Assembly (NCBI GenBank): GCA_030430205.1
Contig: JAUIGE010000010.1
Coordinates: 1 to 64,000, forward strand
Origin: Bacteroidia bacterium
GTDB lineage: Bacteria; Bacteroidota; Bacteroidia; J057
Length of the DNA stretch: 64,000 bases
Direction of reading: 5' to 3'
A program made the position numbers and the translations under genes. Of this stretch, positions 36,851 to 46,031 are shown piece after piece (the stretch's first letter is position 1; the number at the start of each line of letters is the position of its first letter). The notes below the pieces were generated by a model that worked only from the letters and a program-made list of their open reading frames with translations, had not been told where the DNA came from and did no database searches.

Positions 36851-38311
36851 TTATTTTTTCAGCAGTTTCTGGCTGCTGCGCATATTGCTGTGCTGGTCTT
36901 TTATGTTGACAAAATACAATCCCGCAGGCAATTTTGCTATATCCAGCTGGATTTCGCCGGTGTTGGAAATGCTTTGTATCAGGCTTTTGCCTTGTATGTC
37001 GAGCAAACGGATTTCATAGCTGTGGCCTGCCTGGGCATCCCACTTCAGGCGCACCTCATCGGTAGCGGGATTGGGATACAGGCGGGAGATGATTTCAGAA
37101 GCATCTGCTATGCCCACGGTGGTGTACATTTCGAGGGCATCAATCCATAGGGTGCTTCCATCCCCTCTTACTCCCTGAGAGGCAAAATGCTCCGGATCAC
37201 TTGCCTGGAAAACCAGGTGGAAACTGTCCGGAATCGTGGTGAAATCACTGTCTTCAAACCTTATTTCAAATTTTTCATAGCTGCTTGTCGGTGCCAAAGG
37301 AACGATGATCCCATGCACCGTATCCCGCTCGGCTGTGGCAGTATTGTAGTGGGTGAAAAGCAGGCCCACCATGGCGGTATCATTGCCTACAGCTTCATAT
37401 TTATAATAGCCTCCCAAAGCCATTTGAGGGCTTGTCATAGCAAATGGCTGCCCACCATCCTGCCCATCTATCTTATCCCATGTGCCCTCCCCCATAAATC
37501 CGAAGGTATCTGGCTCACAATTGCTGACAAAAGCGACCATCTCTATCCGGGCAGCATACATGCCCGAATAAGCGTCAGTTGATTTGCTGATCCCTACTGT
37601 ACTGCCAAATAGGCCCAGCGAAATATTGGGAGAAGCCCAGCCATCGGGATCTTCATAATGGAGCAAATTCACCTCATTGAAGCTGGGGTTGACAAATTGC
37701 TGGCTGCTGCCGGTAAAGGCGATGCTGTCGATCTCCATCCAGGAACCGACCCGAAGGTGATCCTTGTTGCCGGAAGAGATAACCATGGCCAATTGGTCAT
37801 AGGCAGGGGTACCTCCCGGCAAATTGAGGGCCCAGGCTTTGCGGATGTAATTGGGCTGCGACCCATTTAGGGGAAAGTATTTGACAGCAACAGGCATTTC
37901 ATTTGCCTTAAAAACCAGCACAATGCTTGCATTATCCGGTGAAGTGACATCATACTTGACCCAGGCGACCAGGGAGTCGGGGGTAGCGGAGAAAGGGATT
38001 CCGCCCAAAAAGCCCGTAGGGCAAAAAGCGCCCAGCACCAGTTCTCCCACAACTGTGTCGGTGCCGGCAATGTTGGTCGCCAGGTGGACAGCCTGCCCAA
38101 AAGGCGCAGGAACAGAGACCACATTGGGACTTCCTGTATAAAAGTAACTCGGTGTGTTGGAAGTGGTATAGCCTCCTTCCCATATATGGAAAAGGGTGTC
38201 CGCAGTCCAGTTTTCAAAATCTGCATTGGGAATCATATTCTGGGCCGGGAGAAGCTGGATGCTTATCCAACTGATCAGGAAAAGGTAGATTGAATTTTTC
38301 ATATTCTGCAT
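36851..38311 (-). CDS. Secreted protein with repeated carbohydrate-binding-like modules and T9SS type A tail
   Basis: 486 residues; the start may also be ATG 38302. A signal peptide ends in LLPAQ. Two similar beta-sandwich modules are suggested by repeated openings (IPNADFENWT at about 26 and VNPSFNEVNLLHYEDPDGW at about 215), like modules seen in polysaccharide-binding surface proteins. The end (LYPNPATDEVRLKW ... IAKLPAGLYFVNIKD) is a type A sorting domain. It is the first gene of the kinase-regulator operon, so its product may present ligand to the sensor or be made under its control. Confidence 0.8.
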   Translation of the reverse strand: MQNMKNSIYLFLISWISIQLLPAQNMIPNADFENWTADTLFHIWEGGYTTSNTPSYFYTGSPNVVSVPAPFGQAVHLATNIAGTDTVVGELVLGAFCPTGFLGGIPFSATPDSLVAWVKYDVTSPDNASIVLVFKANEMPVAVKYFPLNGSQPNYIRKAWALNLPGGTPAYDQLAMVISSGNKDHLRVGSWMEIDSIAFTGSSQQFVNPSFNEVNLLHYEDPDGWASPNISLGLFGSTVGISKSTDAYSGMYAARIEMVAFVSNCEPDTFGFMGEGTWDKIDGQDGGQPFAMTSPQMALGGYYKYEAVGNDTAMVGLLFTHYNTATAERDTVHGIIVPLAPTSSYEKFEIRFEDSDFTTIPDSFHLVFQASDPEHFASQGVRGDGSTLWIDALEMYTTVGIADASEIISRLYPNPATDEVRLKWDAQAGHSYEIRLLDIQGKSLIQSISNTGEIQLDIAKLPAGLYFVNIKDQHSNMRSSQKLLKK

Positions 38312-38608
38312 TTTTCCTCAAGAAGCAGGAATGCGCAGCTTTTCTCAAGAGGGAATGAGCAGTTGGGGTGATTGGGAGGATGCCTGGGGGGAAGAGTTTG
38401 CTGATTTGCTGATTAATGCCAGTAAGTTAAGGATGCATGGCATGTGGAAGGACGAATAATGAATAATAAACAAGGAAGTGAAAAGGGAAGAACTATTTTT
38501 GATGGTTGCCATAAATGGCCTTTTCCACTTTTTAATTCCCCTCGCTTCCTTAGCTGTGAATAAAAGCTTAGTTTAATAACATTGATTTGCAGATGGAAGA
38601 ACCAAAAA

Positions 38609-40105
38609 TCATTGTCCTTTGACAAATTTGCCCGTTTTCCATTGGCCTTTTTTACCTCGCAAATGATATATGTACAAACCCTGTGGAAGGGAACTTAAAC
38701 TGATTTGATGTTCACTTTCAGATGCCAGCTCACGGCTTATCAGGATCCTGGCATCCATAGAAAGGAGTTGAAAATCCAATTGTTGGGGATCATCCTGCTG
38801 GATGCGTAGTTGGTTGTCCTGGTAGGTGACATGAATGTCTCTTAATAAGTTTTTTTCCAGACCGACGGTGCAGGAGAGGCTGTCAAAATTGAGGTAGGTG
38901 CCCCAGCTTGTGCTGCCTTTTCTGTAATAGATGGGAAGGCGAAAGCTAGTAGGTGGAAAAGGATTGCGTCTACTTCCCCCAAAATGGTGCCCAATGCCTA
39001 CAAGACTGGAAAATCCGTACCCATCTATGGGCTCTATAAAACAGCTATCAACGGCAGAATAATACACATAAGCCGAAGGTATTCTATATCTTTTCCCAGC
39101 AAAAAAATGATTTTCTGAATAGTCATAAACATAGCCTTGAGGGTCTGGAATTAGAGGTAAGGGTGCTGGAATGGATAAATCTACAGTTAGATTAGTTGTA
39201 TCCTCCCAGCATCGTATAGTCTCTCTTCCTTCAGCATATTCAACGTCCCAAACCCGTCTTGCAATTTGATAGGTGACTTTTTGCCCTGCCTGGTTTTTGT
39301 TTTTGATTATTTGTTGGGTGAAACTTTGTCCCCAATAATCAGGGTCATTAAAGTACTTTGCTTCTATTTGGAAAGTGTCATTTACTTCATAGTTAAGGAT
39401 ATGCCTTTCCGCCAACGGATATTTCCCAACATCCGGATGTGTGGCCCCTATCTGATATAAAACCATACTTTTGTCGCCAGTGAAGAAGGTATCCAGGATG
39501 CCTCTGGGAAAACACTCAAAGCGTATTGTCTGAATGAGTCCATTGTCCTTTGCTAATTGTATCTCCGTCCCATTTAAGGAACTTTGCAGGCTATCTCCCA
39601 GAGAGTCAAGTAGTTGAAGGTGGAAATATTTTACCGAATCCCATCCGGAAAATACCTGTTTAAAAACAGTGCTATCATGTTTTGCAAAGATGCTTGAACT
39701 ATCAGGATAGGTGTAAACTCTCCAGCTAGCTCCTGGCTGACTATGAGTCCTGATGAGGATACTTTCCTGAAACTGATTCTGGAAAACATAGCTATGAGCA
39801 CTATCACAAAAGTAGCTGCCTTGCAACCAGGGATAGGCACGTCTGTCGCTAATAGGCCAAAGTAATCGAGGCAAAGGTTGCCACTGATCCAGACAATAAT
39901 ATGGCACCCTGAGCGGCTGAAAATACCGATTTCCTCCATTCACCCAACTACTATCTACCCTAAACCCCAGGGTTCCGACCTGTGCCTGATACGACTTATC
40001 CGATGCAAAAAGATAACTCCTGCCTTCCGCAAGTGGAGCATAGTCCTGAGCGATCATCTGAAAACTCAGTATCATGAGGATGAAAGAAGTAGTTATCTGT
40101 TTCAT
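38609..40105 (-). CDS. Secreted protein of unknown function with probable T9SS type A tail
   Basis: 498 residues with a signal peptide (MKQITTSFILMILSFQMIAQ). The body has no family I recognise; it is rich in Tyr, Trp and Ser, has few Cys and looks all-beta. The last 75 residues (DIHVTYQDNQLRIQQDDPQQ ... LSSLPQGLYIYHLRGKKGQW) have the shape of a type A sorting domain. A 297-base gap, in which I see no clear element, separates it from the operon downstream, so it is probably transcribed alone. Confidence 0.75.
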   Translation of the reverse strand: MKQITTSFILMILSFQMIAQDYAPLAEGRSYLFASDKSYQAQVGTLGFRVDSSWVNGGNRYFQPLRVPYYCLDQWQPLPRLLWPISDRRAYPWLQGSYFCDSAHSYVFQNQFQESILIRTHSQPGASWRVYTYPDSSSIFAKHDSTVFKQVFSGWDSVKYFHLQLLDSLGDSLQSSLNGTEIQLAKDNGLIQTIRFECFPRGILDTFFTGDKSMVLYQIGATHPDVGKYPLAERHILNYEVNDTFQIEAKYFNDPDYWGQSFTQQIIKNKNQAGQKVTYQIARRVWDVEYAEGRETIRCWEDTTNLTVDLSIPAPLPLIPDPQGYVYDYSENHFFAGKRYRIPSAYVYYSAVDSCFIEPIDGYGFSSLVGIGHHFGGSRRNPFPPTSFRLPIYYRKGSTSWGTYLNFDSLSCTVGLEKNLLRDIHVTYQDNQLRIQQDDPQQLDFQLLSMDARILISRELASESEHQISLSSLPQGLYIYHLRGKKGQWKTGKFVKGQ

Positions 40106-40138
40106 AATCGGGATTTGGGGTTTGGGGTTTAAGAGTTT

Positions 40139-40340
40139 GACGCTGATTTACACTGATTGTTATGATCTCTTATGTTATACTTAGGACCTGAAACCATATA
40201 GGCCATTTAAGGACATATAAGGCGAAAATGCGGTCATTCTTATATGTTCTGTATGCCCTTATATGGTTGTGCAAGCAGGACTTTCTATGCGGTTCAAAGT
40301 ATAACATCTTAAATCATAAAAATCTGCGTCGATCTGCGTC
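40139..40340. repeat. GACGCWGATTT inverted-repeat family, member A
   Basis: The left end (GACGCTGATTTACACTGATT, 40139-40158) and the right end (AAATCTGCGTC repeated, to 40340) are inverted relative to each other. The ends match those of the elements at 42881-43010 and 56629-56704. A smaller element with its own terminal inverted repeats sits inside (40172-40307). The right end touches the stop codon of the GT2 gene. A short GGGGTTT tract lies beside it at 40109-40130. Confidence 0.7.
40172..40307. repeat. 136-bp element with 11-bp terminal inverted repeats
   Basis: Perfect ends ATGTTATACTT (40172-40182) and AAGTATAACAT (40297-40307) enclose a second, imperfect inverted repeat (ACCATATAGG... 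with ...CCCTTATATGGT). There is no coding frame. The shape is that of a miniature inverted-repeat element. Confidence 0.6.
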
Positions 40341-41287
40341 TACTCCTCCTCATCCACATTCGTCTCACGAATGACATACAGCGGCCGATTCCGCACATTC
40401 GTGCTGATCCGGTTAATATATTCCCCAATGATGCCGATCGTAATCAGCTGTATGCCGCCGATAAAGAGGACGGAAAGGATAAGGGAAGTCCAACCGGGCT
40501 CGAAGTCTTTCCAGATTAGCCTGCTGACCAGGGCGTAGATCATCATGAGGAAGGCGATGCCAGAAACGGTGAAGCCTGCGATGGTGGCCAGCCTGAGCGG
40601 CAGGTTGGAGAAGCCGGTGATGCCGTCGAGGGCGAAGCGGATCATCTTGCGCAGGGTGTAGCCTGTCTCGCCGGTATGGCGGCTGTCGCGGTCGTACTCG
40701 ACAAAGGTTTGTCGAAAGCCGATCCAGGCGATCTGCCCGCGGATGTATTTGTTCTGCTCGGGCATTTTTTTCAATACCTCCGCCACCTTGCGGTCTATCA
40801 GGCGAAAATCGCCCGTGTCCAGGGGAATGTCCAGCGTCGTGATGCGCGCGAGGGTGCGGTAGAACATTTTGGCAGTGACCTTTTTGAAAAAGGTCTCCCC
40901 TTTCCGCTGCCTCCGCTTCGCGTAGACCACCTCAAAGCCTTCTTTGTACTTCACAAACATCTCCTGAATCAGCTCAGGAGGATCCTGCAGATCCGCATCT
41001 ATGATCACCAGGGCGTCGCCCCGGGCAGCGTCTATGCCCGCCGTGACGGCGATCTGGTGGCCGAAATTTCGGCTGAAGTCGAGGTACTTGACCTGCGCAT
41101 CTTTTTGCGCGAGCTCCATCACCAGGGCGAGTGAGTTGTCACGGCTGCCGTCATTGACGAAGAGCAGCTCATAGCTTTCGCCCAGCTTATGCATCACTTG
41201 CGTAAGGCGCTCATAGAGCACAGGGATATTGCCTTCTTCGTTGTATATGGGAATGATGATCGAGAGGGTCGGCATGTTGTTGCTCAC
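40340..41287 (-). CDS. GT2 polyprenyl-phosphate glycosyltransferase (GtrB/CsbB/DPM1-like)
   Basis: 315 residues from GTG 41287, or 311 from ATG 41275. The GT2 domain shows IIPIYNEEGNIPVLYERL, FVNDGSRDNS, NFGHQIAVTAGID and DADLQDPPELI; the C-terminus has two membrane segments (about 232-255 and 268-290). This layout is known for enzymes that move a sugar from a nucleotide donor to undecaprenyl phosphate. The GTG overlaps the upstream stop as GTGA, supporting coupled translation. It is a paralogue of the gene at 43140. Confidence 0.92.
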   Translation of the reverse strand: MSNNMPTLSIIIPIYNEEGNIPVLYERLTQVMHKLGESYELLFVNDGSRDNSLALVMELAQKDAQVKYLDFSRNFGHQIAVTAGIDAARGDALVIIDADLQDPPELIQEMFVKYKEGFEVVYAKRRQRKGETFFKKVTAKMFYRTLARITTLDIPLDTGDFRLIDRKVAEVLKKMPEQNKYIRGQIAWIGFRQTFVEYDRDSRHTGETGYTLRKMIRFALDGITGFSNLPLRLATIAGFTVSGIAFLMMIYALVSRLIWKDFEPGWTSLILSVLFIGGIQLITIGIIGEYINRISTNVRNRPLYVIRETNVDEEE

Positions 41288-42843
41288 TTAATAACTAATT
41301 TTTCATAAGGAATTACTTCCCAGTTTTCCACCGCTTTTGTCTCCGAACTAAAACTGATACCCACGGCCAGAACTTCCTTATCCTGTCCCAGATAGGGGGC
41401 TCCGTAGCGCTTATCGCGGATTTGATTTAAGTCCGTTTCTACGGTTTGGTCGAGTTTCAATTCCGCGATGAAAATGTATTTTTCATTTTGCAGGATGCAG
41501 TCTACCCGTCCGGCGGAGGTGCTTACCTCCGATTGGATAAAAAGCCCTACGGCATGAAAGGCGATATGCAGGATCGAATGGAAATATTTCTCCTGATGCT
41601 GAATAAAGATTTGGTAGGGAATACTGGCAAAAAGCGCATTGATCTGCTGGATAAAGGTATCCATATCCTTCACATCAAGGGCCAGTTTCATGCGGGCAAA
41701 AAGCAGTTGGGATTCCGTCGTCGTCGTATGGCGAAAAGCGCCCAGCAGATGGCGATACATCGCATCTTTCACCTCCAGATTGGGATAGCCCAGGGTATAG
41801 AGCCGCAATTCTTCGTTGACCTCTTTGATGGTCAGGTAGCCCGTTTGGAAGAGCAGAGAGGCAGTATCCTCACTGCCCAGCGTATAGCTTTCGAATAAAT
41901 CCGTGCCACCCATATAGTTTTCCAGCTCAAACTGGAAGCTGCGACGGAGCCGCTGCATCAGGAAAGTCGGCGTGCCGGTCTCCCACCAGAAATTGGAAAA
42001 ACGACCATGAAAAAACAGGTTCAGGATGGAAAAAGGATTGTACATGCGATGTGGGCCATCCCATGAATATCCGTTGTACCAGGTTTTAATTTTATCGAGA
42101 AGGGCAGTTTTCGGGAGCGAATATGCCTCTTCCAAATGCGCTATTTCGGGAGCAAATACGTCTTCCAATTCTGCCTGAGAATAGCCACAGATATCATCAA
42201 AATGCTGCGAAAGCGTTATATCATTCAGGTTATTCAAATCAGAAAAAATCGAAACCCTGCTAAACTTGGAGACGCCTGTGATGAAGAAGAAGCGAAGGTA
42301 AGGGTCCGAGTCTTTGAGGACGGAATAAAAACTTTTGAGGATAGCCCGATTCGTTTCGGCATGCACCTGATCGTCCATATAATCAACCAAAGGCTTATCA
42401 TATTCGTCGAGCAATAACACAACCTTGCCGTCACGCTCAGCCACACTTTTTATCAATTCCCGAAATTGTTGGTCAAAAGCATGTTCTTTCAGTTCTACAT
42501 GATGTTCACCAGCCAATTCCTCAATTCTTCGGGTCAGGGCAACATCCAGGCCCTGGGTTTTATACCCAATACTGCTAAAAGAAAGATGAATCACAGGATT
42601 CCGCTGCTCCCAATCCCATTGATCTTCGATCCATAGGCCTTTAAAAAGCGATTTTTCTCCCTGAAAAAGGTACTTCAGCGTAGATAAAAGAAGTGATTTT
42701 CCAAACCGTCTTGGGCGCGAAAGGAAATAATACTTCCCCTCACCTACCAAATTATTGATTTGACGGGTTTTGTCTACATATAAGTATCCTCCGTTACGGA
42801 TTTCCTGAAAATCCTGTAGCCCGATGGGGTATTTCCTTTTCAT
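41284..42843 (-). CDS. AAA-ATPase-like / PD-(D/E)XK nuclease family protein (DUF1703 type)
   Basis: 519 residues. The N-terminal AAA-ATPase-like domain has GLQDFQEIRNGGYLYVDKT, a Walker A-like RPRRFGKSLLLSTL (about 43-56) and Walker B VVLLLDEYDKPL (about 141-152). The C-terminal PDDEXK_9 domain has GRVDCIL followed by FIAELKL (about 463-480), the expected D...ExK nuclease site. This family is abundant and often multicopy in Bacteroidota; its role is unknown, and a defence or mobile-element function has been suggested. It ends in a four-base overlap with the GT2 gene, an unexpected partner. Confidence 0.93.
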   Translation of the reverse strand: MKRKYPIGLQDFQEIRNGGYLYVDKTRQINNLVGEGKYYFLSRPRRFGKSLLLSTLKYLFQGEKSLFKGLWIEDQWDWEQRNPVIHLSFSSIGYKTQGLDVALTRRIEELAGEHHVELKEHAFDQQFRELIKSVAERDGKVVLLLDEYDKPLVDYMDDQVHAETNRAILKSFYSVLKDSDPYLRFFFITGVSKFSRVSIFSDLNNLNDITLSQHFDDICGYSQAELEDVFAPEIAHLEEAYSLPKTALLDKIKTWYNGYSWDGPHRMYNPFSILNLFFHGRFSNFWWETGTPTFLMQRLRRSFQFELENYMGGTDLFESYTLGSEDTASLLFQTGYLTIKEVNEELRLYTLGYPNLEVKDAMYRHLLGAFRHTTTTESQLLFARMKLALDVKDMDTFIQQINALFASIPYQIFIQHQEKYFHSILHIAFHAVGLFIQSEVSTSAGRVDCILQNEKYIFIAELKLDQTVETDLNQIRDKRYGAPYLGQDKEVLAVGISFSSETKAVENWEVIPYEKLVIK

Positions 42844-42880
42844 TTGCTAAAAATACGAAAAAACTGCTGCTCCTGAAATG

Positions 42881-43010
42881 AAGAGTGGACGCAGATTTTC
42901 GCTGGTTATTATGATAAAATTAGGTTTGGAGCCTAATTGAGGTTAAAGGTTTATGATGGAGCCATTTCTTAAAACATAAAAAATCATAATAATCTGCGTT
43001 CATCTGCGTC
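42881..43010. repeat. GACGCWGATTT inverted-repeat family, member B
   Basis: It begins AAGAGTGGACGCAGATTTTC and ends AATCTGCGTTCATCTGCGTC. An internal AATTAGG/CCTAATT hairpin lies near 42918-42940. It fills nearly half of the 296-base gap between the PD-(D/E)XK gene and the second GT2 gene, which are divergent. Confidence 0.75.
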
Positions 43011-43139
43011 AAAATCTTCCCCACCCCCACTCAAGCAAATTCTGATCATTTCCCCAGATTGCCCAGGCGGAGCAAAATTACTAATTTGACCGCTGAATCA
43101 ACTTGCAAAGTTTAATTCCCGGAACAATCCTCCGAATCC

Positions 43140-44078
43140 ATGTGCAAATACTCTGTTGTCGTGCCGGCTTATAATGAAGAAGCGAATATCGGGCTGCTGT
43201 ATGAGCGGGTCAAAAAGGTTTTTGCTTCCCTGGGGGAAAGTTGGGAATTGATATTTGTCAACGACGGCAGCCGCGACCGTACGCTGGAGACCCTGCAAAA
43301 GCTCGCCCAAGGCGATCCCCATGTCAAATACCTCGACCTGAGCCGCAACTTCGGCCACCAGCCCGCCCTGACCGCAGGGCTTGAACACGCCAGCGGCCTG
43401 GCTGTTATCTCCCTGGACTGCGATCTGCAGGATCCGCCTGAGCTGATCCCGGATATGATCCAAAAATGGCGCGATGGCGCCGACATCGTCTACGCCCGCC
43501 GCACCAACTACCGCCGCGACAACTTCCTCAAGCGGCAGGGCTCCCGCCTCTACTACCGCATGCTCAGCAGGTTCACAGAGGTGGACATTCCGCGCAATGT
43601 AGGCGACTTCCGCCTGGTGGATAAGCGGGTACTCGCAGCCGTCAACGAGATGCGCGAAGGCTCGCGCTACCTGCGCGGCATGGTCGCCTGGACAGGCTTC
43701 AGCCACGATTTCGTGGACTACGAGCGGCCCGACCGCGAAGCGGGCGAGTCCCAGTACAGCCTGATGAAACTCATCAAGCTCGGCATGAGCGGCCTCTTCA
43801 ACTTCTCAAGCCTGCCCCTGCAGGTGGGATTTGTGCTGGGGATCTTCAGCATCCTCTTCGGCTTCATCTTTTTGGGATATATGAGCTGGGATGTGCTGGT
43901 GCGGAATTCAAAGTATGAATTTTTCAAATTCCTGGTCGTGGTGATGTTTATTTTTATGGGCTTCCTCTTTATGCTGATGTGGCTGCTCGGAGAGTATGTA
44001 GGCCGGATTTACAATGAAGTGCGAAAGCGACCTATTTATTTGGTGAAGGAGAAGGGGAATTTTGGGAAAAGGAGGTAG
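43140..44078 (+). CDS. GT2 polyprenyl-phosphate glycosyltransferase, second paralogue
   Basis: 312 residues. Same plan as the gene at 40340: VVPAYNEEANIGLLYERV, FVNDGSRDRTLETL, NFGHQPALTAGLE, DCDLQDPPELIPDM, then two C-terminal membrane segments (about 225-250 and 262-288) and the ending RIYNEVRKRPIYLVKE. Predicted to load undecaprenyl phosphate with a sugar on the cytoplasmic face. It is GC-rich (39 G/C in the 60 bases from 43321), unlike the genes that follow. Confidence 0.92.
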   Translation: MCKYSVVVPAYNEEANIGLLYERVKKVFASLGESWELIFVNDGSRDRTLETLQKLAQGDPHVKYLDLSRNFGHQPALTAGLEHASGLAVISLDCDLQDPPELIPDMIQKWRDGADIVYARRTNYRRDNFLKRQGSRLYYRMLSRFTEVDIPRNVGDFRLVDKRVLAAVNEMREGSRYLRGMVAWTGFSHDFVDYERPDREAGESQYSLMKLIKLGMSGLFNFSSLPLQVGFVLGIFSILFGFIFLGYMSWDVLVRNSKYEFFKFLVVVMFIFMGFLFMLMWLLGEYVGRIYNEVRKRPIYLVKEKGNFGKRR

Positions 44079-44088
44079 GTTTGGGGGT

Positions 44089-44814
44089 ATGAAGATACTC
44101 AATACAATAAATATTAATTCATTCCGAACTAGGATTGAACTTTGGAAATACCTAATTGATAAATCTGAAGCAAAAAAAATTGCAGAAATTGGGGTATATA
44201 AAGGAGCCTTTGCTGAAGAAATTTTAAGGGAATGCTCAAAAATAAACCAATATTACCTAATTGACCCATGGCGAAATCTGGAAAATTGGAACAAGCCGGC
44301 TAATAAAACAGATGATGTTTTTGAAACCTATTACCAGGAAGCACTCCGAAAAACTTCATTTGCCGCAGAAAAAAGAATCATCTTAAGAGGAAAAACGACA
44401 GAGGTTATTGATGAAATACCTTCTCAAACCTTGGATTTTGCATACATTGATGGAGACCATACACTAAAAGGAATTACAATTGATTTAATCACGATTTGGG
44501 ATAAAGTAAGCGAAAATGGGATACTCGCTGGGGATGATTTTTCTCCCTCTATTTGGCAGCATGATTTAAGATATGAACCGACCCTGATTTTCCCATTTGC
44601 CGTCTATTTTGCAGAAGCGATGGATGTAAAAATCTATGGCTTACCCTTTAACCAATTCTTAATTGCAAAAAGCGAAAAAGGGTTTGAATTCATTGATATG
44701 ACTCCTAAGAAATCATATCGTCATATTGAATTAAAATCTCAGTTTAAACCTGGAGTTAAAGAAAATTTAAAAACGCTTTTCAATAGACTCTATTTCTGGC
44801 GAAAGAAGTATTAA
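44089..44814 (+). CDS. Class I SAM-dependent methyltransferase
   Basis: 241 residues from ATG 44089, chosen because a good ribosome site (AAGGAGGT, about 44069-44076) precedes it. Motif I is IAEIGVYKGAFAEEIL (about 31-46); DFAYIDGDHTLKGI (about 117-130) is the acidic motif typical of Methyltransf_24-type enzymes, many of which modify sugars or small glycan precursors. It is the first clearly AT-rich gene of the cluster (15 G/C in the 60 bases from 44101). Confidence 0.85.
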   Translation: MKILNTININSFRTRIELWKYLIDKSEAKKIAEIGVYKGAFAEEILRECSKINQYYLIDPWRNLENWNKPANKTDDVFETYYQEALRKTSFAAEKRIILRGKTTEVIDEIPSQTLDFAYIDGDHTLKGITIDLITIWDKVSENGILAGDDFSPSIWQHDLRYEPTLIFPFAVYFAEAMDVKIYGLPFNQFLIAKSEKGFEFIDMTPKKSYRHIELKSQFKPGVKENLKTLFNRLYFWRKKY

Positions 44815-44848
44815 TCGTTTCCTTAAGATTTAAGTTCAAACATTCAGA

Positions 44849-46030
44849 ATGACAAAAAGCGTACCCCATATCCTCATTCTTAATTATGAATATCCTCCTT
44901 TAGGCGGGGGAGGGGGGGTAGTATCACGCCACCAAGCGGAAGGATTAGCAAGTAGTAAAAGATATAAAATAACTGTACTAACCGCTTGGTTTGAAGGAGA
45001 AGAAGAAATTGAAAATAAAAATGAGTTTCTTCGAATTGTACGCGTCAAGAGTAAGCGAAAGCATGTCCACCAATCCAACCCAGTGGAGATGATATCTTGG
45101 GTCTCAAAAGCATGGGAGTTTCTCAGGAATGACCCTACTGATTATGCGCTTTCCTTTGGTCACTTTTCCATCCCAAGTTCTATTCCAGCTAAGCGACTTT
45201 GGAAAGAGCGAGGTGTTCCCTACATCGTCATTTCTCATGGGCAGGACATCCCTTGGTTCTTCCCTAAGCAAATGTTGAAATATCATTTAGTCACCTATTT
45301 TTGGGTAAAAAGTATTATTAAACCTGCCAAGAATCTGGTCCTTCTCACAGAGAAGATGAAGAAAAATGCTGACCGCTTCATGGGTAAGCATAAGCACAAA
45401 AACCTGATTATCCCAAATGGATGTAATACGGACTTTTTCAAACCAGATTTTTCTAAGAAGAGTAAACAATTCAAGATCATTTTTGTAGGACGAATCGTGG
45501 CTCAAAAAGGGCCCTTGATTTTTATGAAAGCTATTAGGGAATTGATAAAAAGATTACCTGATGCTGATATCGAGGTCAAAGTAATTGGCGATGGCCCCAT
45601 GCGGAAGGACATGGAATCCTTCATAGAAAAATATCAGTTAGGTGAAATCATAAAAACTACCGGCTGGATCACAAAAGAAGAACTCTTAGTAGACTATCAG
45701 AGTGCTAGTCTACAATTAATTACTTCTTACGATGAGGCCATGTCTATTGCCGCATTAGAATCTCTGTCTACAGGCTTATTTGTCATCTCAACACCGGTAA
45801 GTGGGAGTACTGATTTAATTGAAACCGGTGACTCTGGAGACTTTTTTAGCTTTGGAAAGTGGAAAGAAGCAGCGGATAAAATGGAAGATTTCTATCACAA
45901 AAAATTTAAGAAGGGATGGCTAGTTGACCCCACAAAGTTAAAAGACTTTCGAAAACAGTACGATTGGAAACAAATAGTACATATGTATGAAAAGTTAATT
46001 TCCGACTCGCAAATAACAAAGAATAAATAG
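44849..46030 (+). CDS. GT4-family glycosyltransferase
   Basis: 393 residues with the GT-B fold pattern: glycine-rich N-terminal loop (GGGGGVVSRHQAEGLA), IIPNGCNTDFF at the domain junction, FVGRIVAQKGPL, then the donor-binding EAMSIAALE (EX7E) and PVSGSTDLIETG. Retaining transfer of a sugar from a nucleotide donor during assembly of the surface glycan is expected. It starts 34 bases after the methyltransferase stop in the same AT-rich block. Confidence 0.92.
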   Translation: MTKSVPHILILNYEYPPLGGGGGVVSRHQAEGLASSKRYKITVLTAWFEGEEEIENKNEFLRIVRVKSKRKHVHQSNPVEMISWVSKAWEFLRNDPTDYALSFGHFSIPSSIPAKRLWKERGVPYIVISHGQDIPWFFPKQMLKYHLVTYFWVKSIIKPAKNLVLLTEKMKKNADRFMGKHKHKNLIIPNGCNTDFFKPDFSKKSKQFKIIFVGRIVAQKGPLIFMKAIRELIKRLPDADIEVKVIGDGPMRKDMESFIEKYQLGEIIKTTGWITKEELLVDYQSASLQLITSYDEAMSIAALESLSTGLFVISTPVSGSTDLIETGDSGDFFSFGKWKEAADKMEDFYHKKFKKGWLVDPTKLKDFRKQYDWKQIVHMYEKLISDSQITKNK

Positions 46031-46031
46031 G

